Assembly: GCA_937896495.1 (NCBI GenBank) | Contig: CALBNQ010000089.1 | Coordinates: forward strand, 1-10,694 | DNA length: 10,694 nt | Direction: 5' to 3' | Source of the DNA: an uncultured archaeon | GTDB lineage: Archaea > Thermoproteota > Nitrososphaeria > Nitrososphaerales > Nitrosopumilaceae | Part shown: positions 1-5,976 of the stretch, piece after piece | Position numbering within the stretch: position 1 is the first letter of the stretch | Layout: every line of letters begins with the position of its first letter | The notes under the pieces: model-generated | What the model saw: the letters and a program-made list of their open reading frames with translations, nothing else | Databases searched by the model: none | Told to the model about the DNA's origin: nothing | Made by a program: the position numbers and the translations under genes

Positions 1-414
1 ACAGTTGTTAGAGAAGCTCCATCTGTTGAACTAGACAAGTCATACATTGGTTCTTGTACTGGTGCAAAATATGAGGATTTGGAAGCCGCAGCCAAAATTC
101 TCAAAGGAAGACAAGTAAAGATTAGAACTGAAATTTTACCTGCTGCAATTTCTATTTACAAACGAGCAATGGAAAATGGATTGCTCAAAATATTTTTAGA
201 TGCAGGAGTTACAGTTGGACCTCCAACATGTGGTGCTTGTTGTGGTGCTCACATGGGTGTATTGGCAAAAGATGAAATCTGTATCAGTACAACTAATAGA
301 AATTTTCCAGGAAGAATGGGACACGTTGAATCACAAACTTACCTTTCATCTCCAATGGTGGCAGCTGCATCAGCTGTTACTGGAAAAATCACTGATCCGA
401 GGGACTTGAATTGA
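1..414 (+). CDS. Aconitase-family hydro-lyase large subunit, archaeal LeuC/homoaconitase type, 3' part
   Basis: The reading frame is open from base 1, so the start lies before the window; only the C-terminal 137 residues are visible. They hold the family's [4Fe-4S] ligand regions: YIGSCTGAKYEDL (bases 43-81) and TCGACCGAHMG (226-258), followed by TTNRNFPGRMG and a C-terminal SSPMVAAASAVTGKI stretch. These belong to the 3-isopropylmalate dehydratase / homoaconitase large subunit, which isomerises a 2-hydroxy tricarboxylate through a cis-aconitate-like intermediate in the cytoplasm. The CGPCLG-like spacing and the free-standing small subunit that follows point to the archaeal/methanogen type rather than the bacterial LeuC found at 904. 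The stop TGA overlaps the TTG start of the small subunit. The substrate cannot be settled: homoaconitate (lysine), isopropylmalate or methylmalate are all possible. An extra cysteine next to the second ligand pair (CGACC) is unusual. Confidence 0.92.
   Translation, partial: TVVREAPSVELDKSYIGSCTGAKYEDLEAAAKILKGRQVKIRTEILPAAISIYKRAMENGLLKIFLDAGVTVGPPTCGACCGAHMGVLAKDEICISTTNRNFPGRMGHVESQTYLSSPMVAAASAVTGKITDPRDLN
399..403 (+). promoter_or_regulatory. Shine-Dalgarno site for the TTG-started small subunit
   Basis: GAGGG lies 7 nt before the TTG at 411, inside the end of the upstream gene. It supports the TTG as the true start, since no ATG or GTG lies in frame near the conserved N-terminus. Confidence 0.55.
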
Positions 415-902
415 AAGGAAACATCATAAAATACGCACGTGATAATATTGACACTGATGTCATTATTCCTGGTCAATATCTCAAAGTACATGATTATGCA
501 GAACTTGCAACACATGCAATGGAGGGACTAGATCCTGATTTTCATTCTAAAGTAAATGATGGTGATTTCATTTTATCTGGAAAAAATTTTGGATGCGGTT
601 CAAGTAGAGAACATGCACCAATTGCATTATCTCATTCAGGAATAAAGGCCGTACTTGCATTATCTTTTGCAAGAATTTTTTATAGAAATGCAGTAGATGG
701 TGCATTTTTGCTACCTATTGAAATTGATCAAGATGCATATGATGGAATTTCTGAAGGTGATGAAATTGAAATTGATATATCTCAAAACGAGGTTAAAAAT
801 AACACAAAAAATCAAATTTACAAAATGAAACCATTTTCTGAAATCATTGGAAAAATAATTGAAGCAGGTGGCCTCTTCAAATACAAACCTGATTCTGATT
901 AA
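411..902 (+). CDS. Aconitase-family hydro-lyase small subunit, archaeal LeuD/homoaconitase type
   Basis: This 163-residue protein has the length of archaeal small subunits and is shorter than the bacterial LeuD at 2637. It shows [16 protein letters not shown] (residues 11-26), the conserved [11 protein letters not shown] loop (59-69) and the [18 protein letters not shown] region. It forms the swivelling domain that closes over the Fe-S active site of the large subunit encoded just upstream, with which it overlaps by 4 nt (TTGA). In M. jannaschii enzymes the residues after YL in this loop set the substrate: an Arg is reported in the homoaconitase and hydrophobic residues in the isopropylmalate isomerase. 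Here it is YLKV with Lys25, which leans weakly to homoaconitate but proves nothing. The stop lies 1 nt before leuC, so the two isomerases are probably co-transcribed. Confidence 0.93.
   Translation: MKGNIIKYARDNIDTDVIIPGQYLKVHDYAELATHAMEGLDPDFHSKVNDGDFILSGKNFGCGSSREHAPIALSHSGIKAVLALSFARIFYRNAVDGAFLLPIEIDQDAYDGISEGDEIEIDISQNEVKNNTKNQIYKMKPFSEIIGKIIEAGGLFKYKPDSD
585..617 (+). repeat. 33-nt perfect repeat, copy 1 (in archaeal-type small subunit)
   Basis: These 33 bases encode [11 protein letters not shown] and are identical to bases 2862-2894 in the bacterial-type leuD. Identity stops exactly at the ends of the shared peptide. All eleven codons match, including the two serine codons (TCA, AGT) and a TGC cysteine codon that is uncommon in this window. 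Confidence 0.9.
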
Positions 903-903
903 A

Positions 904-2319
904 ATGGGTGACACTCTTTTTGAAAAGGTTTGGAAATCTCATGTTGTAGTAGAAAAAGAATCTGGTCCTTCTTTAATTTACATTGACAGACATTTGGTTC
1001 ATGAAGTAACATCTCCTCAAGCATTTGATGGATTGCGTATGAGTAACCGAAAAGTAAGGCGACCAGATTTGACTATAGCTACCATGGATCATAACGTCCC
1101 AACAAATGATAGGTCTTTACCCATATTGGACCAAACTTCTGCTGTACAAATTCAAACATTAGAAAAAAACTGTAAAGACTTTGGAATCACTTTATTTGAT
1201 ATTAACAGTCCTGATCAAGGAATTGTTCATGTAATTGGCCCACAATTAGGAATTACTTTACCTGGTTCTACTATTGTATGTGGTGATAGTCATACGTCTA
1301 CTCATGGTGCATTTGGTGCTTTAGCATTGGGCATTGGAACTAGTGATGTTGAACATGTACTGGCATCACAAACAATGTGGTTAGAAAAACCAAAACCTTT
1401 TGAAATCAGATTAGAAGGTAAAATAAAAAACCCACATGCAGTCACTGCTAAAGATATCATTTTGTCAATAATTAAAAATATTGGAACTGGCGGTGGAACT
1501 GGAACTGTTATCGAATATCGTGGTCAAGGAATATCTGATTTGTCCATGGAACAAAGAATGACCATTTGTAATATGTCTATTGAGGCAGGAGCTCGTGCTG
1601 GAATGATTGCCCCTGATGAGAAAACATTTGATTATTTAAGAGGTAAAAAGTACACTCCAAAAAACTATGAATCTCTTATTGATGTATGGAGAGATACTCT
1701 CAAGACAGATAGTGATGCAAAATTTGAGAAAGAATTTATTTTAAACATTAATGATATTGCACCTCAAGTGAGTTGGGGAACAAATCCTGGAATGACTTGT
1801 GATGTTACTGATTCTGTTCCCACTCCTGATGACTTTTCAAATGGTGATGAAAATCAAAAGAAAGGTATACAAAAAGCACTTGATTACATGGATCTTAAAT
1901 CTGGAACCCCAATTGAAGAAATCAAAATTGATAGAGTCTTTATTGGTTCATGTACCAATGCACGATTAGAAGATCTTATTGAAGCATCAAAAGTAATTAA
2001 AGGTCAAAAAATCTCTCCAAATGTGAAAGCTATGGTTGTACCTGGCTCTCAAATGATTAAAAGACAGGCTGAAGAAATGGGTCTTGATAAAATTTTCACT
2101 GATGCCAATTTTGAATGGAGAGAATCTGGATGTAGTATGTGTCTTGGAATGAATCCTGATATTTTGTCTCCTGGTGAACGATGTGCAAGTACGTCTAACA
2201 GGAATTTTGAAGGTAGACAAGGAACTGATGGGAGAACACACCTTGTTAGTCCTATAATGGCTGCAGCTGCAGCAATAAAAGGTCATTTTGTAGATGTCAG
2301 AAAAATGGATTTGAATTAA
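904..2319 (+). CDS. leuC: 3-isopropylmalate dehydratase large subunit, bacterial type
   Basis: This is the large subunit of isopropylmalate isomerase, which converts 2-isopropylmalate to 3-isopropylmalate in leucine synthesis. The 471-residue product matches bacterial LeuC in length and nearly continuous motif order: [20 protein letters not shown] (26-45), TMDHNVPT (60-67), [17 protein letters not shown] (125-141), [14 protein letters not shown] (345-358), GCSMCLGMN (409-417) and [17 protein letters not shown] (424-440). Cys350, Cys410 and Cys413 are the expected [4Fe-4S] ligands. The frame stays open back to 859, but the ATG at 904 is chosen because it lies 1 nt after the upstream stop and gives the usual LeuC N-terminus ([10 protein letters not shown]). 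The close likeness to bacterial LeuC beside an archaeal-type pair suggests ancient acquisition from bacteria; this is an inference. Confidence 0.97.
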   Translation: MGDTLFEKVWKSHVVVEKESGPSLIYIDRHLVHEVTSPQAFDGLRMSNRKVRRPDLTIATMDHNVPTNDRSLPILDQTSAVQIQTLEKNCKDFGITLFDINSPDQGIVHVIGPQLGITLPGSTIVCGDSHTSTHGAFGALALGIGTSDVEHVLASQTMWLEKPKPFEIRLEGKIKNPHAVTAKDIILSIIKNIGTGGGTGTVIEYRGQGISDLSMEQRMTICNMSIEAGARAGMIAPDEKTFDYLRGKKYTPKNYESLIDVWRDTLKTDSDAKFEKEFILNINDIAPQVSWGTNPGMTCDVTDSVPTPDDFSNGDENQKKGIQKALDYMDLKSGTPIEEIKIDRVFIGSCTNARLEDLIEASKVIKGQKISPNVKAMVVPGSQMIKRQAEEMGLDKIFTDANFEWRESGCSMCLGMNPDILSPGERCASTSNRNFEGRQGTDGRTHLVSPIMAAAAAIKGHFVDVRKMDLN

Positions 2320-2631
2320 ATGGCAAAATCTTTAGGCGATTATAATATTGAACAATCTTCATCTTCTGACATTAATAATATCCAATGGACAAAAAAAGAT
2401 CCATCTGAAAATAAACCAAAATTAAGAAAGAAAAAAGCAATCCCATCTACTAACATTATTCCTAACCAAAAAATTAAAGAAGAAAATTCTTCTTCTGTCG
2501 AAAAAATCTTTAAAATTGAAGAAAACATCAATTCGGAAAAATCAAAAAATAAAAAAACAGATAAAAAATTTCAAAAATCATCTGCATCACACTGTAATAT
2601 TGAACCAAGTTTCAAGAGAAGAGGAAGATAA
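2320..2631 (+). CDS. Small lysine- and serine-rich protein of unknown function
   Basis: I do not recognise this 103-residue product. Its ATG directly follows the leuC TAA (TAAATG) and its stop lies 5 nt before the leuD ATG, so it fits the operon exactly, which is the main reason to believe it is a gene. About 20 of 103 residues are Lys, with many Ser, Asn and Glu, a run of four serines near residue 13, a basic stretch KLRKKK (about 34-39), and a basic end FKRRGR. There is one cysteine (ASHCNIEP), no signal peptide, no membrane segment and few hydrophobic residues apart from a short IFKIEENI segment. It looks largely disordered. It might be an assembly or regulatory partner of the isomerase, a nucleic-acid-binding peptide, or a decayed gene; the sequence does not decide. 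Confidence 0.68.
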   Translation: MAKSLGDYNIEQSSSSDINNIQWTKKDPSENKPKLRKKKAIPSTNIIPNQKIKEENSSSVEKIFKIEENINSEKSKNKKTDKKFQKSSASHCNIEPSFKRRGR

Positions 2632-2636
2632 TTTTC

Positions 2637-3221
2637 ATGAAACCTTTTGAAAAAATTAATAGTATTATCACTCCTCTTGACAAAGTAAATGTTGATACTG
2701 ATCAAATAATTCCCAAACAATTCTTAAAATTAGTTCAAAAATCTGGATTTGGTAAATTCTTATTTTACAATTGGAGATTTGATGAAAATGAAAACAAAAA
2801 ACCCAATTTTATTTTAAACGATTCAAAATATGAAAATTCTAACATTTTAGTTTCTGGTGATAATTTTGGATGCGGTTCAAGTAGAGAACATGCAGTTTGG
2901 GCATTACAAGATTATGGATTCTCTGTAATCATTGCCCCCTCTTTTGCTGATATCTTCTTTAGTAATTGTTTTAAAAATGGAATTTTGCCTATCTCTTTGG
3001 AACAGAAAATTATTGAAACTCTTTATGTTGAAAATGACTCTGTAATTGTTGATCTGGAAAATCAAATAATTGTTACATCCTCTGAAGAAATCCCTTTTAC
3101 TATTGATACTCATAAGAAAAAAATTCTTTTAGAAGGATTGGATGATATTGCACAAACTTTTCAATTAGAAGATAAAATCACTGAATTTGAAAAACATTCT
3201 ACAGTCCCATCTGTTTTATAA
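2637..3221 (+). CDS. leuD: 3-isopropylmalate dehydratase small subunit, bacterial type
   Basis: This 194-residue protein has the length of bacterial LeuD (about 200). It shows NVDTDQIIPKQFLKLVQKSG (residues 19-38), FGKFLFYNWRF, the [15 protein letters not shown] loop (76-90) and IIAPSFADIFFSNCFKNGILP. It pairs with LeuC encoded at 904 to form isopropylmalate isomerase; the lysine-rich gene separates the two. The ATG gives the standard N-terminus (MKPFEKINSIITPLDKVNVDTD). A GAGG 12 nt upstream is at best a weak ribosome site. The last 23 bp overlap the 3' end of the convergent nucleotidyltransferase gene, and T-runs just past the stop probably end the leu transcript there. The active-site loop shares 33 identical bases with the archaeal-type small subunit upstream. 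Confidence 0.97.
   Translation: MKPFEKINSIITPLDKVNVDTDQIIPKQFLKLVQKSGFGKFLFYNWRFDENENKKPNFILNDSKYENSNILVSGDNFGCGSSREHAVWALQDYGFSVIIAPSFADIFFSNCFKNGILPISLEQKIIETLYVENDSVIVDLENQIIVTSSEEIPFTIDTHKKKILLEGLDDIAQTFQLEDKITEFEKHSTVPSVL
2862..2894 (+). repeat. 33-nt perfect repeat, copy 2 (in leuD)
   Basis: Identical to bases 585-617, about 2.3 kb upstream in the same operon and the same orientation. The flanking codons differ on both sides. Confidence 0.9.
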
Positions 3222-3918
3222 TTTTTTTAACTGTTTTTTCATTTCGTTCTAAAACCATTGGAGATTCTGCATCTATCCATTCTTTATTCTCAATATCAAA
3301 AGCACTAATTTTATCCTCTTTTGACAATTGTTGTAATATATCAAATGACAAATTGATTTCTTTTTGTTTTCCTTTCTTTTCTATTCTCTTAATGATATCA
3401 CTTCCTAGCATATAGATTCCTAAACATTCTGATAATTGTAATTCCATGATTGGTTTTTCTTTGAATTCTTTGATGATTCCATTTTTTATAACTGCAAATC
3501 CAGTTTCTTCTTTTCTTTTGGTTCTTGTGGCAATACATGCTGAACTGTTTTTATCTCTGAATGTCTCTTTCATTTTCTCTATATCTACAGCACATAAATT
3601 ATCTACAAACCATAACAAAAATTCTGATTCATCTTTGAGTTTTTCTTTGATGTGTAGTAAATCCCCTCCTGTACCGCTCTGAGAATCTTGAACAAAAACA
3701 ATATTTTTTTGAATTCCAAAATAATTTTTTATTTGTCCTCCTAATCCCTTAAAATCTGAAATTATGATTATTTCTTTAATAAAACTAAATGATTTTAGAT
3801 ATCTCACAACATAATCAATCAATGGTTTTCCATTAATTGGTGACATAGCTTTTGGAAAATATTCAGTATATGGCTTACCTCTAGTTCCTTTACCGCCTGC
3901 AAGAATTACAGCTTTCAC
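3199..3918 (-). CDS. Sugar-phosphate nucleotidyltransferase (NTP_transferase family)
   Basis: The 239-residue product begins with the nucleotide-binding signature of sugar-1-phosphate nucleotidyltransferases: VILAGGKGTR (residues 4-13), then PYTEYFPKAMSPINGKPLIDY (with the PK at 22-23), SGTGGDL (81-87) and WFVDN (103-107), whose Asp is the likely metal ligand. It would join a sugar phosphate, or a related phosphate, to an NTP to make an activated precursor for surface glycans or lipids. There is only the catalytic domain and no left-handed beta-helix at the C-terminus. The particular sugar and nucleotide cannot be read from the motifs. The start is GTG, 3 nt after the rps9 stop, so it probably extends the ribosomal-protein transcript, at the place where rpoN lies in many archaea. 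Its 3' end overlaps leuD by 23 bp. Confidence 0.88.
   Translation of the reverse strand: MKAVILAGGKGTRGKPYTEYFPKAMSPINGKPLIDYVVRYLKSFSFIKEIIIISDFKGLGGQIKNYFGIQKNIVFVQDSQSGTGGDLLHIKEKLKDESEFLLWFVDNLCAVDIEKMKETFRDKNSSACIATRTKRKEETGFAVIKNGIIKEFKEKPIMELQLSECLGIYMLGSDIIKRIEKKGKQKEINLSFDILQQLSKEDKISAFDIENKEWIDAESPMVLERNEKTVKKIIKQMGL
3222..3239 (+). terminator. T-rich terminator of the leu operon
   Basis: A run of seven T (3222-3228) and a run of six T (3234-3239) begin 1 nt after the leuD stop on the + strand. Archaeal intrinsic termination uses U-rich tracts without needing a hairpin. The tract lies inside the end of the convergent nucleotidyltransferase gene, where it reads as lysine codons, so base composition is an alternative explanation. 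Confidence 0.5.
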
Positions 3919-3921
3919 AGT

Positions 3922-4371
3922 CTAACGGTATGATTTCTGCTTTCTTCTTCTTGCACCAGGTCCGCCAAATTTCTTTGGCTCTTTTCTTCTGGCATCTCCA
4001 CTAATTAGATATTTGTCAAAATCTGCAATTCTTTTTCTAAGATCTTCTCTAGTGGATTTTGGAAATGGATGATCCTTTGGTTCTTTCTTTGATTTAGTCC
4101 ATCCTGTTAATGCTCTAGAAATTCCAGTTGCTACAGCACTTGCTTGTCCCATGAAACCTCCGCCTCTGACTCTTACAGAAATATCTATTTTATCTCTTAA
4201 ATCACCTGTAATTTCTAATGGTGCTAAAATTACTTCACGTGCCGTTTCTTGTGGAATCATTTCTACAGGTACGTTGTTAATTCTAACTTTTCCTTGACCT
4301 TTTGTAATGTAAATATGTGCATTAGCTGTCTTTCTAGTTGCAAAATAAATTTCAGTTTTTGGTGTTGTCAT
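3922..4371 (-). CDS. rps9: Small-subunit ribosomal protein uS9 (S9)
   Basis: The 149-residue product shows the S9 core: the N-terminal YFATRKTANAHIYIT region (9-23), GGGFMGQASAVATGISRAL (70-88), and a very basic tail ending GGPGARRRKQKSYR. The C-terminal KSYR is the universal uS9 end that reaches the P-site tRNA in the small subunit. The ATG overlaps the rpl13 stop (ATGA), so translation is likely coupled. The gene lies in the conserved archaeal order rpoD - rpl18e - rpl13 - rps9. Confidence 0.97.
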   Translation of the reverse strand: MTTPKTEIYFATRKTANAHIYITKGQGKVRINNVPVEMIPQETAREVILAPLEITGDLRDKIDISVRVRGGGFMGQASAVATGISRALTGWTKSKKEPKDHPFPKSTREDLRKRIADFDKYLISGDARRKEPKKFGGPGARRRKQKSYR

Positions 4372-4865
4372 TCAGTCCACCCTATCACTCTACATAATTC
4401 TGCCATTGTAGTATATTTTGATGCAGCTTTTCTAATTAATGCCTTTTCAAATTGAATTTTTTCTAGTGATTTTAATTCTTTTGGAGATCCAACATAGGTT
4501 CTTAATCTTTTGTGTGCCGCAACTCCTGATGGTTTTCCTTCATATGGTAACATGCCTCTGATCATTTTTCTAATGATTGTATCTGGTCTTCTATAGTGTA
4601 CAGGACCGTGTTTTACATTAATAATACTGTTAATTTCTAAAAATTCTCTATATTCTTGAATTAAGTTACTTCTAGTCCCACTCATCATAATTTTTTCACA
4701 ATTTACAAGTGACACTCTATTTCCTTTTAGTAATAATTTTGCGACATGTGAAGATAATCTTCCTGCTATGTGATTTTCTGCATTAACTACAATTGGTCTG
4801 TCTGTTCTGACTACTGTCTCTTGTTTAGTACTTCCACTAGATTTGTTAATTCTTCCATTAGCCAA
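4368..4865 (-). CDS. rpl13: Large-subunit ribosomal protein uL13 (L13)
   Basis: This is uL13 of the large ribosomal subunit. The core starts at about residue 22 (RPIVVNAENHIAGRLSSHVA, 23-42), with KHGPVHYRRP (85-94), RGMLPY (103-108) and KRLRTYVGSP (119-128) following as expected. The 165-residue reading starts at TTG and carries about 20 extra N-terminal residues (MANGRINKSSGSTKQETVV) that are polar and Ser/Lys-rich. No ATG or GTG lies in frame between that TTG and the core, and AAGGAG sits 9 nt upstream of it, so I accept the TTG. The gene overlaps rpl18e by 8 nt and rps9 by 4 nt. Confidence 0.96.
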   Translation of the reverse strand: MANGRINKSSGSTKQETVVRTDRPIVVNAENHIAGRLSSHVAKLLLKGNRVSLVNCEKIMMSGTRSNLIQEYREFLEINSIINVKHGPVHYRRPDTIIRKMIRGMLPYEGKPSGVAAHKRLRTYVGSPKELKSLEKIQFEKALIRKAASKYTTMAELCRVIGWTE

Positions 4866-5205
4866 GTAGAACTACTCCTTTTCCTGTAGGATTATCTTCA
4901 ATTAATTTAGAATGAGTAATTAATTTTCCACCTTTTTCAATTATTTTATTTGCTGCAGAGTTTGAAATTGAGAATGAACATAATGTAATTTTGTGAGAAA
5001 TATTGCCTGTTCCAAGAACTTTTCCTGGAAATACTACTGTGTCATTATCTTTTGTTAATTGTGCAATTCTATTCAAATTGATATCTCTTCTTGCAATGGA
5101 TGGTTTTGATGCATATTCTGCTAGTTTTGACCATATTGGGGCATCATTTTTTGTTGATGCTTTCCTTAGATCACTTGCCATGCGTATTACAACTTGATTA
5201 GTCAT
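4858..5205 (-). CDS. rpl18e: Large-subunit ribosomal protein eL18 (archaeal L18e)
   Basis: The 115-residue product matches archaeal L18e in length and sequence features: an N-terminal LRKASTKNDAPIWSKLAEYASKP-like helix region (13-35), RRDINLNRI (39-47), VVFPGKVLGTGNI (57-69) and a C-terminal GKGVVLL. It belongs to the large subunit and is an archaeal/eukaryotic protein absent from bacteria. It starts with ATG, 45 nt after the rpoD stop, and that gap holds a TATA-like box at the distance expected for a leaderless mRNA. The ribosomal genes may thus have their own promoter besides readthrough from rpoD. Confidence 0.96.
   Translation of the reverse strand: MTNQVVIRMASDLRKASTKNDAPIWSKLAEYASKPSIARRDINLNRIAQLTKDNDTVVFPGKVLGTGNISHKITLCSFSISNSAANKIIEKGGKLITHSKLIEDNPTGKGVVLLG
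4875..4880 (-). promoter_or_regulatory. Shine-Dalgarno site for rpl13
   Basis: The minus strand reads AAGGAG here, inside the end of rpl18e and 9 nt before the TTG at 4865. It supports internal initiation of rpl13 at a TTG that overlaps the previous gene. Confidence 0.65.
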
Positions 5206-5228
5206 GTGAATAATTCGACTTAAAACCC

Positions 5229-5236
5229 AAATATAA
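5229..5236 (-). promoter_or_regulatory. TATA-like box before rpl18e
   Basis: The minus strand reads TTATATTT, centred about 27 nt upstream of the rpl18e ATG. Archaeal TATA boxes are centred 26-27 nt before the transcription start, so transcription would begin at or next to the ATG and give a leaderless mRNA. It lies in the 45-bp gap between rpoD and rpl18e. Confidence 0.55.
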
Positions 5237-5250
5237 TGTCTATGCTTAGA

Positions 5251-5916
5251 TTATTCTGTAATTTGACCGATCGTATCTTTGAATTCGGCTAATTTTTTAT
5301 TTACTTCATCTATTCCTGTAAGAATAATTTGTTCTGGTTCTAATGCTCCTGTTGATTCTACTGTAAGTGTACTTTCTCCTTCTTTATCTGTGTCCGTAAG
5401 TGTTGAAATATTAGATGAATTCCATTTTGCATGTTCAGTACCTCGTCCTAATCTTGCATAGCATTCTACTTTGATCTTTTGACCTGGTGCTAATTGAACA
5501 ACTGGGATATTATCTGAAATTGGTTTTACTGAATCATCTTCAGATGATAAATCACTAGTAAGTATTGTTCTAGTCACATCAGAATCACCTGAATCCAGGA
5601 CTAACATTACTTTACAATTTGAACAACCAGTTTCACTATGGCATTCACATTTAGATGGCTCACTGAATCTGGACAAATCTGTTTTTAATGGAATTAGTCC
5701 TAATCTATGTGCTAATCCTTCATCTGGTAACACTGAAGAGTTTTCAATAATATCTACTGTATCTATTGCAAATACTGGAACACCATTTAGACAAATTCTT
5801 CTAAGTGCATTTGCATATTGTAATGGAATACCTTTTAGCTTAATTGACATTTTTTTACTATCTTTACTAATAATTTCTAATGATGACAAATCTTGAAAAA
5901 AATCTTCAAAGTCCAC
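5251..5916 (-). CDS. rpoD: DNA-directed RNA polymerase subunit D (Rpb3/alpha homologue)
   Basis: RpoD pairs with RpoL to form the assembly platform of archaeal RNA polymerase. The 221-residue product shows the alpha-type dimerisation core PLQYANALRRICLNGVPVFA (31-50), DEGLAHRLGLIPL (65-77), and the later GRGTEHAKW and TGALEPEQIIL segments. Residues 90-101 form a Cys loop (CECHSETGCSNC; C90, C92, C98, C101) placed like the zinc loop of yeast Rpb3. The [4Fe-4S] ferredoxin-like domain of Sulfolobus RpoD, which would follow HAKW, is missing: that stretch is short and has no cysteine. The start is GTG at 5916, supported by a TATA-like box about 27 nt upstream. An ATG at 5918 is out of frame, and a TTG nine codons further in is a possible alternative start. 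Confidence 0.96.
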   Translation of the reverse strand: MDFEDFFQDLSSLEIISKDSKKMSIKLKGIPLQYANALRRICLNGVPVFAIDTVDIIENSSVLPDEGLAHRLGLIPLKTDLSRFSEPSKCECHSETGCSNCKVMLVLDSGDSDVTRTILTSDLSSEDDSVKPISDNIPVVQLAPGQKIKVECYARLGRGTEHAKWNSSNISTLTDTDKEGESTLTVESTGALEPEQIILTGIDEVNKKLAEFKDTIGQITE

Positions 5917-5939
5917 ATAAAAATCTAGCTGGTTTTACG

Positions 5940-5951
5940 TATAGATAAATA
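5940..5951. promoter_or_regulatory. AT box in the divergent rpoD/SBDS gap, possible TATA element for both directions
   Basis: The + strand reads TATAGATAAATA in the 60-bp gap between two divergent start codons. On the minus strand TATCTATA is centred about 27 nt before the rpoD GTG. On the plus strand GATAAATA is centred about 29 nt before the SBDS ATG. Both distances fit leaderless or nearly leaderless transcripts, so one box, or two overlapping boxes, may drive both operons. Confidence 0.5.
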
Positions 5952-5976
5952 CCAAATTCTCTTACATCATTTAGTA

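Noticed and set aside
859..903. Upstream in-frame TTG start for leuC, adding 15 residues
   Set aside because: It would overlap the preceding gene by 44 nt and add residues absent from LeuC; the ATG at 904 gives the standard N-terminus.
1987..2286. 99-codon open frame on the minus strand with several Cys and His
   Set aside because: It is the complement of the conserved C-terminal half of leuC; the Cys/His residues are a by-product of those codons and form no regular zinc pattern.
2340..2531. 63-codon minus-strand frame with hydrophobic, membrane-like composition
   Set aside because: It mirrors the lysine-rich gene: AAA/GAA codons read backwards give Phe/Phe-like runs. The plus-strand frame fits the operon spacing exactly.
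2400..2620. Possible tRNA or small RNA in the poorly conserved region between leuC and leuD
   Set aside because: No cloverleaf, GTTCRANYC-like box or strong GC stem was found; the stretch is uniformly A-rich.
3446..3682. 78-codon plus-strand frame, Leu/Ser/Phe-rich
   Set aside because: It is antisense to the nucleotidyltransferase, whose motifs are clear, and no start signal is visible.
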